Shown: positions 1 to 7,403 of the stretch, piece by piece
Position numbering within the stretch: position 1 is the first letter of the stretch
How the letters are laid out: every line of letters starts with the position of its first letter
Source: Algibacillus agarilyticus
GTDB taxonomy: Bacteria > Pseudomonadota > Gammaproteobacteria > Enterobacterales > Alteromonadaceae
Length of the DNA stretch: 64,000 nucleotides
Reading direction: 5' to 3'
NCBI RefSeq assembly: GCF_003286125.1
Contig: NZ_QMED01000026.1
Coordinates: 1-64,000, forward strand
Notes under the pieces: model-generated
Seen by the model: the letters and a program-made list of their open reading frames with translations, nothing else
What the model was told of the DNA's origin: nothing
Databases searched by the model: none
Position numbers and translations under genes: made by a program

Positions 1-501
1 ATAATTCTTCAACGTTGTGGTGATTTTATTTGTTAAATCTACACGGTCTTGCACGAGTTTACGACGATATTCAACCAGTTGGGCAAGCGACCTGACACTT
101 TCGGTATCGGGTGTAATGACGCTCAATTTAGGCATATGCTGCTGTAATATTTCTAATTGGATAGCCGCGTCTGTTGGATCGTCTTTAGCCCCACTGAGTG
201 TAAATGCCTTTCGGTATTTTGCTACGGTAGAGGGGTTTATAGTAAACAATACGATATGCTGAAATTTACTGAGCGCATAAATTAAAGGGCCTTTTTTTAA
301 TTCACAAGCGACAGCAACGGGTTGACCATTATATTTTTGTTTTAAAGTATTCGCCCAAGCATTAATAGCTTCTGGTTTTGAGGAAATAACGGTAAAAATG
401 GGTTTGTCGCTTTTCTGTTCGAGTTCACAAACGTCGTGTTTACGATCTGCCCAATCGATAGCGATAAGGGCGGCAAAATCAGTAGGATTAAAAACTTTCA
501 T
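1..501 (-). CDS. IS110-family transposase (recombinase), N-terminal part
   Basis: Reading the minus strand from the ATG at 501 gives 167 codons that run off the left edge, so only the N-terminal half is present. A GGAGGT ribosome-binding site lies just upstream of the start. The protein begins MKVFNPTDFAALIAIDWAD and later has AKDDPTDAA. These are the DEDD (RuvC-like) motifs at the N-terminus of IS110/IS1111 recombinases, which insert site-specifically. The C-terminal serine-containing domain lies outside the window. The gene points away from the attC array and its upstream end abuts the first attC. Family confidence is good; the IS110 versus IS1111 subgroup cannot be decided from this half. 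Confidence 0.85.
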   Translation of the reverse strand, partial: MKVFNPTDFAALIAIDWADRKHDVCELEQKSDKPIFTVISSKPEAINAWANTLKQKYNGQPVAVACELKKGPLIYALSKFQHIVLFTINPSTVAKYRKAFTLSGAKDDPTDAAIQLEILQQHMPKLSVITPDTESVRSLAQLVEYRRKLVQDRVDLTNKITTTLKNY

Positions 502-742
502 TTTTGACCTCCAAAGCGTAAAGTTAACCATGGAATATGGCAGTGGTATTGTTTCTCGCAGGTCTTATAGATAGTCGATATAGACGGCAATCCCTGAGTA
601 TGCGTATTGAAACAAGTGACTTCTGTTGCTCCGAAAGTCTTGTTATAAGCATCGAATGTTTTCGCTCAAATATTCGTAAGCAACAGAAGCATATTCCACC
701 TATTAATAAGTTAGGTAAACTGATTAATTAATGGAACGGAGC
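502..742. mobile_element. Non-coding end of the IS110-family element with a stem-loop
   Basis: This stretch between the recombinase start and the first attC has no convincing gene. It contains a stem of about 11 bp (ACTTCTGTTGCT near 619-630 with AGCAACAGAAG-type sequence near 679-689) and further internal pairing. The 9-mer GTTGCTCCG at 625-633 recurs inverted as CGGAGCAAC at 737-745, right at the presumed element end. IS110 elements carry a structured non-coding (bridge) RNA in one terminal region, so this is a candidate location. In IS1111-type elements the RNA sits at the other end. The exact boundary with the attC is inferred. Confidence 0.45.
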
Positions 743-840
743 AACTATAAGTCGTTTAAAAGGACAAAAAACAGTTGGCTTTTGCTCCTTCGTCGCTAAT
801 TTTAGCCAACTATTTTTTGCCTCTTAACGAGGCGTTATAT
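743..840 (+). other. attC site 1 (integron cassette recombination site)
   Basis: This is an imperfect palindrome: GGACAAAAAACAGTTGGCT pairs with AGCCAACTATTTTTTGCC across a short centre, and the site ends in GAGGCGTTATAT, the 1R box with the G^TT crossover. The right side is intact. The left 1L box, expected as a YAAC-type 7-mer followed by AAG, reads ACTATAAG and looks altered where the IS110 element adjoins. It is the same family and orientation as the sites near 1093 and 3024. Confidence 0.75.
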
Positions 841-843
841 GTC

Positions 844-1077
844 ATGAGAAATAATCGCAAACTGCTACTACAGTATCTTTTCGTTTACCCGCTTTATTAT
901 GTGGTAGCAATGTTAATTGCGACTGTAATTTTATTCTTCTTAATGTCTTGGTCACATGATTATTCTATTAAGTTTTTCTACATCATGGCTGGCATCATGG
1001 GAATTGGTTCTTATTTCTTTCATTGGCGTATTGGATTCTACGCAATCAATGATATATTAAATTCAAAGCGAAGTTAG
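844..1077 (+). CDS. Small two-helix membrane protein in an integron cassette
   Basis: This 77-residue protein starts at the ATG directly after the attC 1R box. A longer in-frame reading from 775 lies inside the attC and is unlikely. It is basic at the N-terminus (MRNNRKLLLQY) and then has two hydrophobic stretches, about residues 13-36 and 43-58, separated by a short polar loop, so it is probably an inner-membrane protein. No family is recognised. It is a single-gene cassette flanked by attC sites 1 and 2 with no promoter of its own in view, so expression probably depends on array read-through. Function unknown. Confidence 0.6.
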   Translation: MRNNRKLLLQYLFVYPLYYVVAMLIATVILFFLMSWSHDYSIKFFYIMAGIMGIGSYFFHWRIGFYAINDILNSKRS

Positions 1078-1092
1078 AGTGGTGCAAATGCC

Positions 1093-1190
1093 ATATAACA
1101 AGCTAATAAATAAGGACAAAAAACAGTTGGCTGTTTTCGTTCCTCAACATTTTAGCCAACAATTTTTTGCCCATTATTAGGGCGTTATGC
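1093..1190 (+). other. attC site 2
   Basis: The left box ATATAAC is followed by AAGC. GGACAAAAAACAGTTGGCT then pairs with AGCCAACAATTTTTTGCCC across an unpaired centre, and the right 1R box is GTTATGC preceded by GGGC. This is the full 1L/2L/2R/1R layout of an attC that folds as a bottom-strand hairpin. It closes the small-membrane-protein cassette and opens the Septu-like cassette. Confidence 0.85.
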
Positions 1191-1209
1191 TGCATGAAGA
1201 GGGAATAGC

Positions 1210-2451
1210 ATGTACTTCAAAAAAATATGCCTAAATGAATGGCAACAATTTCAAACTATAGATATCGATTTCCATGAGCGTGTAACCATTTTAACGGGCG
1301 GAAATGGAAGTGGTAAAACTACAATTTTAAATATTTTAGCGAGACATAGTGGCTGGAATAGTATCTCTTTAGCTACCCCAAAAGCAGAATCTAGCACAGG
1401 AATAATAAAATATTTTTCTAGATTCTTTTCAGGTAAAGATAAAGGCAGTAATAATTCGATAGGAAACCTCTATTATTCTAATAACATAAACTCTCCGCTA
1501 ATTGCTAACAATGGCAATGCCGCACAATATCATGTAACCATTCAACAGCAGCAAGCAATTCAGTCATTTTATATTCCTTCACATCGTTCTATTTTTAAGT
1601 ACCAGCAAGTCGGAAGCATTCCTACAGCAAAGAAAAATAAACAAAGCGCTTTTCAAGAAGTCTCAAACAGTAACATTCAAAGGTACAATGGCAACCAAAG
1701 TCAATCTAGTAGCTTCTTTATGAAAAATACTTTGATTGGTTGGGTCATTCAAGGTTATGGGGTTCATAACGCGAATCAGGCAATAATGCCTTCAGATCAT
1801 GAACAAATTCAAAATTTTGAAGGATTTCAGGAAGTTCTACGTAAAATACTTCCTAAAAACATTGGATTTGAGCAAATAGAAATTAGAAATATGGAGGTTG
1901 TTTTTGTATGCAACAACGGAGATGACGAGTTCGTTCTTGAAACAGCTTCTGGTGGAATAAGTGCCCTAATAGATATTGCTTGGCAAATTTATATGTTTTC
2001 AACAAATGAAAAGTCAGATTTTACAGTTTTAATTGATGAAGTAGAAAATCATTTGCACCCAATTATGCAAAGAAGAATCTTACCCGATCTAGTAAATGCT
2101 TTCCCAAAAGCTAGATTTGTTGTATCAACTCACAGCCCTTTAGTTGTAGGCTCAGTTCAGGATTCTTCCGTCTATGCACTAAAAAATAATTCCAATGGAA
2201 AAGTAGAATCTCATAAGCTTGACCTTAATAATCAAGCTAAAAATGCAATCGAAGTATTAGATGAGATATTAGGTGTATCGTTTACGATGCCTATTTGGGT
2301 TGAAGAAAAGCTAGATTTCATAAATGAAAAGTATTCTTCAGGCGCAGAAGACCCGCAAGTTTTTTCCCAGATGCGAGAAGATTTAGCAGAACTTGGACTT
2401 GAAAAGTTGCTCCCTCAAGCTATTGAAAAATTGTTGGAGAGCAAGCAGTGA
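1210..2451 (+). CDS. ptuA: Septu-type ATPase PtuA (AAA/ABC-like anti-phage defence ATPase)
   Basis: This 413-residue protein is a soluble ABC/SMC-type ATPase. Walker A is GGNGSGKTT at 30-38, a signature-like ETASGGISALIDIAW lies at 244-258, Walker B VLIDEVENHLHP at 273-284, and the H-loop STHSP at 306-310. The order and the aromatic 'EVENHLHP' Walker B are typical of PtuA/OLD-like defence ATPases. The stop overlaps the GTG start of an HNH nuclease gene, the gene pair that defines Septu systems; PtuAB forms a complex that degrades nucleic acid on phage infection. The start is 20 nt after attC site 2. Retron Ec78 uses similar proteins, but no reverse transcriptase is present. The family call is good; phage activity is inference. 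Confidence 0.8.
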   Translation: MYFKKICLNEWQQFQTIDIDFHERVTILTGGNGSGKTTILNILARHSGWNSISLATPKAESSTGIIKYFSRFFSGKDKGSNNSIGNLYYSNNINSPLIANNGNAAQYHVTIQQQQAIQSFYIPSHRSIFKYQQVGSIPTAKKNKQSAFQEVSNSNIQRYNGNQSQSSSFFMKNTLIGWVIQGYGVHNANQAIMPSDHEQIQNFEGFQEVLRKILPKNIGFEQIEIRNMEVVFVCNNGDDEFVLETASGGISALIDIAWQIYMFSTNEKSDFTVLIDEVENHLHPIMQRRILPDLVNAFPKARFVVSTHSPLVVGSVQDSSVYALKNNSNGKVESHKLDLNNQAKNAIEVLDEILGVSFTMPIWVEEKLDFINEKYSSGAEDPQVFSQMREDLAELGLEKLLPQAIEKLLESKQ

Positions 2452-3029
2452 TTAGATTAACAAGACCAGAGTGCCCCCATCCAGCAGCATTGGCATCTAA
2501 CAATTATAAGCACCCTCTGAATAAGGAGGCGCTTAAAAATGCAAGCCATGATAAGTGTATGTATTGTGAGTGTAAAATATCTCATATTGATTTTGCGCAT
2601 GTAGAGCATATCAAACCCAAGGCCGAAGATAAGTATCCTGAATTAGAGTTTAATTGGAGTAATTTAGGTTATGCCTGTCCAAAATGTAACAATGCAAAAT
2701 CTGATAATTATTATGAAGATACGCCATATATTAATCCATACAGTGAAGATCCTGAAAATAGTTTGGTCGCGTATGGTACTTATTTATTCTCTAAAAATGG
2801 ATGCGAAAGGGGTGATATAACTATTTCGGATTTGAAGCTTAATAGACCTGATTTACTTGAAAAGCGGCAGTTACGAATTCAGGAAATTAAAAGCTCAATT
2901 GACGCATGTTTTAGAACATCCTCTCAGGTTTTGAGAGAAGCGGCCTTAGCTGAATTACAAAAAGAAACTGAAGCAGATAAAGAACTATCATTATTTGTTA
3001 AATCATTTATGGTGTTAAATGCAGCATAA
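2448..3029 (+). CDS. ptuB: Septu-type HNH endonuclease PtuB
   Basis: This 193-residue protein starts at a GTG overlapping the ptuA stop (GTGA), so the two are translationally coupled. The HNH core spans about residues 37-86: zinc-type CMYC (37-40), the catalytic VEHIKPK (His54), the NWSNLGYACPKCNNAKSD stretch with the second CPKC pair (77-80), and the closing Asn residues. It lacks a signal peptide. The helical C-terminus (about 125-193) is the usual place for ATPase contact in this family, an inference here. The stop codon lies within the left box of attC site 3, so the whole operon is one cassette. Nuclease activity on phage or host nucleic acid is expected from the family. Confidence 0.8.
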   Translation: MIRLTRPECPHPAALASNNYKHPLNKEALKNASHDKCMYCECKISHIDFAHVEHIKPKAEDKYPELEFNWSNLGYACPKCNNAKSDNYYEDTPYINPYSEDPENSLVAYGTYLFSKNGCERGDITISDLKLNRPDLLEKRQLRIQEIKSSIDACFRTSSQVLREAALAELQKETEADKELSLFVKSFMVLNAA

Positions 3030-3121
3030 CAAGCTAATTAACAAGGACAAAAAATAGTTTGCTGTTTTCGTTCCTCAACATTTTAGCAAACAATTTTTTG
3101 CCTGTTATTAGGGCGTTATGT
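3024..3121 (+). other. attC site 3
   Basis: The left box GCATAAC is followed by AAGC. GGACAAAAAATAGTTTGCT pairs with AGCAAACAATTTTTTGCC, and the right box is GTTATGT after AGGGC. Compared with site 2 the inner stem carries compensatory changes (TTGGC to TTTGC, matched by GCCAA to GCAAA). This shows the fold, rather than the sequence, is conserved. Confidence 0.85.
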
Positions 3122-3141
3122 TTACAAGGAAGTCTGACACA

Positions 3142-3471
3142 ATGAGCCACGTTCAAAATAAAACTAAAAGTGAGATTTTAGAAGATATGGCTGGAACAGC
3201 TCAGCCTGGTTCGCAGATTCACGAGCAACAAAAAGCTGCAATAATTGTCCGTAGTACAGAGGATGTTCAGGTTGCTTTAGAAAAACAGACAAGTGCAACT
3301 CGAAAGGTCAATTCAGCAATAGAGCAACTAAACAATCGAATCTCTAGCCTAGAAAGCAGCTTTAATGAGTCATCAAAGTCGTCTGGAAGAGTAGCATTGG
3401 CACTTAACGTTCTCACAGGTGTACTTGTAGTAGTTGGTATTGCGCAAGTGGTCGTAGCGTACATCAAGTAA
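3142..3471 (+). CDS. Coiled-coil protein with C-terminal membrane helix, integron cassette
   Basis: The likely product has 109 residues. The ATG at 3142 is preceded by AAGGAA with reasonable spacing, while the earlier in-frame ATG at 3118 lies in the attC 1R box. The protein has a polar N-terminus, a heptad-like helix from about 45 to 75 (VNSAIEQLNNRISSLESSF) and one hydrophobic helix at the end (VALALNVLTGVLVVVGIAQ). That is a tail-anchored topology with most of the chain on one face of the membrane. No family is recognised. It directly follows attC site 3, but the attC expected after it is missing because the RAYT region begins there. Possible accessory or defence role, not supported beyond position. 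Confidence 0.6.
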   Translation: MSHVQNKTKSEILEDMAGTAQPGSQIHEQQKAAIIVRSTEDVQVALEKQTSATRKVNSAIEQLNNRISSLESSFNESSKSSGRVALALNVLTGVLVVVGIAQVVVAYIK

Positions 3472-3702
3472 ACATAAAAGGGGTCTGGGACAGTCTCTCT
3501 AAGAAAAGATAAATTTAACCGATTTTGACTACATCGTGTTTGATAAATGAGTGAGTTGATCGCGTTATTTATTCATTTTGATGGTGTTCAATACGTGTAA
3601 ATTGCGTTTGATTGATTAAATTAGCTTTTTTAGGCGTGACGGTTTACATCATTGCTGGTGTTTTGAATTTTGCTGGTTTTGATCTGCAAATATTTAGATT
3701 AG
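3472..3702. other. Gene-free gap between the cassette array and the RAYT gene
   Basis: No gene is seen here. It opens with GGGGTCTGGGACAGTCTC (3479-3497), which resembles the short sequences that accompany RAYT transposases and shares the 'TGTCCC' core, inverted, with the dispersed repeats elsewhere in the window. No attC can be found after the preceding cassette gene, so the array is probably interrupted here. Confidence 0.5.
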
Positions 3703-4854
3703 CTAAGTGAGTGCGGCGGGGGTTGCATAGTAACGTTGTGCAGCTTTGAGTTTGGCTATGCGTTTTACGTTTACATGTTGGCTATAGGTGCGCATTCTTT
3801 GCTCTGCGCCTAGGCTAAAACCAAACTGGTCTTCAATATGGCTTGAATATTCAAGCCAGTTATCAACTGTGATGTTCAGTCGTTTTAAAATCTCTGGTGT
3901 GTTGTCATTCATTTTTCCGCGTTTGTTGGGTTTTAGTTGTCGGGCTGTCCAATCGACTAATTGTAAGTAGTTAATTAATTCATACGGAATATGTGTTGGG
4001 TTATTGCTGATGTGTGAGTTACCAGCAAAGGGCAATAAACTAGCGGGTTTGATGTTATCAAGCGAAGAAACAATGGTTTGCTTATTTACCATTTTGTCAT
4101 TATCACTGTTTTCATAAACTGCTTTGTTATTATTCGTACTGTCATTATCACTGTTTTCATTAGCTGCTTTGTCATTATCCGTTCTTGCATTATTAACTTG
4201 AGGCTCGATTAAATGATTAGCCACGCCAATGCGCTCTTGAATTGAGGTGAAATCGGATGTTTCAGGTGTATCGGCCATGTTGGCGCGTATAGGGTTTAAA
4301 TCAACATAAGCCATGCAAGCCAGTATGGCAGTTTGGTCTAATAAGGCTTGGCTTTTAAAACGGCCTTCCCAAAAATGTCCGGTGCAATTATCTTCTCGGT
4401 TAGCTTGGCGAGAGATGAATTCGTTGAGGTAACGCATAAACCAACTAATGTTGTATAACCTTGCTCTAAATTTGGCTGCTTCTTGTTTTACAATGATTAA
4501 ATCACCGTCACTGATGATGTTGTTATCTAAATAACGTTGCACAACGGGCATAGGTTTACACAGTAAATGCCATTGTTTTAACACCTCATCATCTGACCAC
4601 GCTAAAGCTTTTTTACGGTCGACTCTTAACACTAAGTGATAATGGTTATTCATGATGGCATAAGCCGCGATATCAATCGCAAAAATAGTAGCGAGTTGTT
4701 TAATACGCGTCACTAACCACTCGCGGCGGTGCTCAAAGCATTGACCGGTTGTGTTGTCTTGTCCACATAAAAAAGCGCGTCGCACACAGCGCGAAACGCA
4801 ATGATAATAAGCGGTGTCATCGAGTGATATTTGGCTTTTACGTGCTTTTGTCAT
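3703..4854 (-). CDS. RAYT / IS200-like Y1 (HUH) transposase
   Basis: This is a 383-residue protein. The ATG at 4854 gives the usual start MTKARKSQISLDDTAYYH; a GTG 12 nt further upstream is the longest frame. The HUH motif is HYH at about 71-73 inside AIMNNHYHLVL, and the motif block FWEGRFKSQALLDQ follows, as in REP-associated tyrosine transposases. The region around 200-240 is an unusual Asn/Asp-rich linker with repeated NSDND units. Such enzymes nick single-stranded DNA at palindromic REP sequences and are usually domesticated single-copy genes. The many TGCCTGTCCYACACGAT-type repeats in this window are its plausible substrates (inference). It separates integron cassettes from the rest of the array. 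Confidence 0.85.
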   Translation of the reverse strand: MTKARKSQISLDDTAYYHCVSRCVRRAFLCGQDNTTGQCFEHRREWLVTRIKQLATIFAIDIAAYAIMNNHYHLVLRVDRKKALAWSDDEVLKQWHLLCKPMPVVQRYLDNNIISDGDLIIVKQEAAKFRARLYNISWFMRYLNEFISRQANREDNCTGHFWEGRFKSQALLDQTAILACMAYVDLNPIRANMADTPETSDFTSIQERIGVANHLIEPQVNNARTDNDKAANENSDNDSTNNNKAVYENSDNDKMVNKQTIVSSLDNIKPASLLPFAGNSHISNNPTHIPYELINYLQLVDWTARQLKPNKRGKMNDNTPEILKRLNITVDNWLEYSSHIEDQFGFSLGAEQRMRTYSQHVNVKRIAKLKAAQRYYATPAALT

Positions 4855-5078
4855 GAGTATTAACACAGGTGTTTTTATATACAGTTTAGTTTGGTTGATA
4901 TGGCTAAAAAATCAAGGTGCTGAAGGATTTTATTAATGGATGTCCTAGAAAGGCTAGGCAGTATATTTTGTCAAAACCGTCCAGATTAAACGACCAGAAA
5001 TAGTATTTATTTAATGAGCTAGTGAACTAGTTTGTTAATCTTTTCGTATTCTCTAATAAAATAAATGAGGATTCTAAA

Positions 5079-6062
5079 ATGGACAAAGCAGTACCGTTAC
5101 GATTAGGTGAAAAACTAATGCCCAAAGCACCATTGGTGAAACTTAGTAATGGTGAATATTGCATCCCACAGCATTATTTAACTTACCATCACACATTACA
5201 AAGTGTAGAAGACCTTATCTGTGCAATTGATTATGATCCACGTTATGTTGTTTTTGCTGCCCAAGAGTCCGGTTGCATATACATACAAATAGGTGTGGTT
5301 GGGCCAGATAATTACGCTAAACAGGTCAATAGCGAAGCGTATGATGAAAAATTAAAACTATTATTCGGGCGTAAATGGCGTGTAGAGCCAGAATTACCGA
5401 CCTCAGAAATTATTCAAAGCATATTTTTAGCTATAAAAAAATCACGCGAGCATGAAGTTCGAGAATTACTTAAGTTGCGTGTAAATAACTGTATCACCAC
5501 GCCTTTTAATCCTCATATAGACCTTCCTTTAATGGCTGAGTTTTATAATAAACAAAGCTTTTATAATCATTCACATAATAGTCTTTCTGCTGAGAAACAA
5601 GTCATCAATGTGCTTAATTGTATTACTTACGACCACTGTCAGCTTTCATTAATTGAACTTGAACAACGTCGTAATGGATTGTGGCTTGTGGATATTAAAA
5701 TACATCAAAACCCTAAAAGTAACTTACCTGAAATTGCTGGAAAAATAGTCTGCTTACTAACTGAAGATCTCTCATTAAATACCCTTAGTCGCGCATTGAT
5801 GCACGAATTTATTAGGCTAAGCGATTTACATGTAGATAAAAATTTTAGTTACGATGGTTTTCATCGGTTTGACCCAGCCATTGATATTATCAATATTGCT
5901 GATCTCTCACAACAGAGTCGTAAACACGAACTAGCCGCGCAGTTTGCTAGTGAATTTAGCAAGAGTAATTATGAGACAGATCAAATGCGTATTCCCCCTG
6001 TTATGCCTGGAGCATTAGCAAAAAAAAATAAAGCGATTATCGAACGCTTTCAAATGGTATGA
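5079..6062 (+). CDS. Hypothetical protein, 327 aa, cytoplasmic
   Basis: The open frame has an AATGAGGA ribosome-binding region before the ATG. There is no signal peptide and no membrane segment; the chain is mixed alpha/beta with His- and Tyr-rich patches. No catalytic motif or family can be recognised. It has its own upstream spacer of more than 200 bp after the divergent RAYT gene and no close partner downstream, so it is probably monocistronic. It could be another former cassette, because a decayed attC occurs 0.8 kb downstream, but no attC is found immediately next to it. Confidence 0.55.
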   Translation: MDKAVPLRLGEKLMPKAPLVKLSNGEYCIPQHYLTYHHTLQSVEDLICAIDYDPRYVVFAAQESGCIYIQIGVVGPDNYAKQVNSEAYDEKLKLLFGRKWRVEPELPTSEIIQSIFLAIKKSREHEVRELLKLRVNNCITTPFNPHIDLPLMAEFYNKQSFYNHSHNSLSAEKQVINVLNCITYDHCQLSLIELEQRRNGLWLVDIKIHQNPKSNLPEIAGKIVCLLTEDLSLNTLSRALMHEFIRLSDLHVDKNFSYDGFHRFDPAIDIINIADLSQQSRKHELAAQFASEFSKSNYETDQMRIPPVMPGALAKKNKAIIERFQMV

Positions 6063-6591
6063 ACTGCTTCACACTATCAGCAACAGAATATGCACTGAGA
6101 TATGATTTTATTACTTAGAAATTGAATAATGCTACTCCTAAATCTCTTTCTGGGTATATCTTAGCGTAAAAAGGTTTCAAGGACTCTATTAGCAAAGGTC
6201 ATTCATGCCGCATTCATGCAGGACATTCATGCAGGACAGGCACTAATAAACTAATGATTTTATTTAACTTTAAGTCTTCCAAGTTAAGAACGGATAAGAA
6301 ACTGTGTGACGTCTTGAATCTTTACTTCGTTATTTTTTTGTATATAAAGTGCAAACGCAGTCTGTACCACACGATTATCTATTTACGATAAAACCCATCA
6401 TAACAGCCACCCAAATACACTCATTTGCAACAGACTCATCTGAAGTTGTTAATCAGCATAAATACCCTCAAAAAAGCGTGTAAATAAGATTGAAGCAGCT
6501 GACAAACTCAGATACTGTTTAACGCAATTAAAAACAACAATAAAACGAGTCATTTTACAAGCTCGTTGTTCTTCGGGTTTTGGAGTTAATC
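6063..6591. other. Intergenic stretch with short CATTCATGC direct repeats
   Basis: No gene is supported in this roughly 530-bp stretch. Around 6200-6240 the unit ATTCATGC(C/A)G recurs three times, ending GGACAGGCAC. It resembles the 'TTCATGCCTGTCC' half of the dispersed repeats seen near 30, 31, 40 and 45 kb. The rest is AT-rich. A promoter for the following gene probably lies near 6500-6580 but cannot be placed. Confidence 0.4.
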
Positions 6592-6819
6592 ATGGACATT
6601 GATGAAGATAAAATAGATGAAGCCGCCTTAGCTTTAATGTACCTTACATTGCATGATCACTTTCGAGCATGGAAACAAATTGATTGGGAAGTGACTAATC
6701 GGTTACATGAAAAAGGATTAATTTGTGATCCCGTTGGTAAAGCTAAATCTGTTGTGTTAACCGATGAGGGACTCAAAAAATCTGAAGCGTTGTTTCATAA
6801 ACTGTTTGCAAAAAGTTAA
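6592..6819 (+). CDS. DUF6429 family protein
   Basis: This is a 75-residue protein. The ATG at 6592 is chosen because TTGGAG precedes it at good spacing and because the family starts MDID-DKID. The sequence has the compact pattern of DUF6429: LALMYLTLHD, then WEVTNRLHEKGLI, DPVGKAKSVVLTDEGL and a C-terminal LF. That arrangement looks like a small winged-helix fold with a final 'TDEGL' strand, similar to MarR-like proteins. No function is established. A degenerate attC-like sequence follows directly, so it was probably acquired as an integron cassette; small proteins of this family are common in such arrays (inference). Confidence 0.7.
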   Translation: MDIDEDKIDEAALALMYLTLHDHFRAWKQIDWEVTNRLHEKGLICDPVGKAKSVVLTDEGLKKSEALFHKLFAKS

Positions 6820-6830
6820 ACGGTAACTTG

Positions 6831-6920
6831 AGCATATAGCAAGTAATTTAACAGGCCAAAAGCAGTGGGGTTTTGCTCCTACATCGTTAATTTTAGCCAA
6901 CAGTTTTAAGCCGGTGTTTG
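6831..6920 (+). other. Degenerate attC-like site
   Basis: AAGTAATTTAACAGGCCAAAAGCAGTGGGG, TTTTGCTCCTACATCGTTAA and TTTTAGCCAACAGTTTTAAG align end to end with attC site 1. The left inner arm has lost complementarity (CAGTGGGG against AGCCAAC), and the terminal GGGCGTTAT box is replaced by GTGTTTGTAG. It is therefore probably not recombination-competent and marks the eroded edge of the cassette array. Confidence 0.6.
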
Positions 6921-7403
6921 TAGCTTGAAGGGACTATAGGTATGGTTTGAAACACTACGTTTATTGATAGCAGACATTAAGCGTATGCAGGTGAGGAAAG
7001 CTTCTCTTAGCCATTTCCGGCCATTCGACTTCGCTCATTTCTGTCCATTAGCGTGCACGACGCAAGAGTTGACCTCTTTTGAGACCCCTTCGTTGCTTTT
7101 TTTTAATTAAACGGGTCAAAATATTAACAAAGACTGTCCCGCACGATTTCTCTCGATTTCCCGCACGATTTCTACCAAATAGAGGCCTTTAACCACCAAC
7201 CTTTTATCAATTTAGCTCGGCGCACTGCGTACGTATGATGTCTTCATAGTAGAGTCAATTTGCCACTTAAAATAAAATCAACAATAAACTGTTAACAATA
7301 TTGACATTTAATTAAGGGGATAGTAAGTTTTGATTGTGGTTATTTATTAGCCACAACATAACGATTAAATAAATAATTTAAATATAACAATTTGGGGAAA
7401 TCT
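6921..7403. other. Intergenic stretch with CCCGCACGATTTCT repeats
   Basis: No gene is seen here. Near 7133-7176 the sequence ACTGTCCCGCACGATTTCT is followed by a second CCCGCACGATTTCT, a variant of the dispersed CCCACACGAT repeat. Upstream of the next gene the DNA becomes very AT-rich (7260-7390), as expected for its promoter. A GGGGAAAT ribosome-binding site precedes the ATG at 7404. Confidence 0.45.

Noticed and set aside
537-731. 64-codon frame next to the IS110 gene
   Set aside because: It lies in the non-coding end of the element, overlaps its stem-loop and has no ribosome-binding site or similarity.
775-843. Upstream in-frame extension of the first cassette gene
   Set aside because: It is made of attC stem sequence. 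Translation from 844 gives a clean small membrane protein.
1210-3029. A retron defence system around PtuA/PtuB
   Set aside because: No reverse transcriptase gene and no msr/msd-like structure lies near it. The cassette starts only 20 nt before ptuA.
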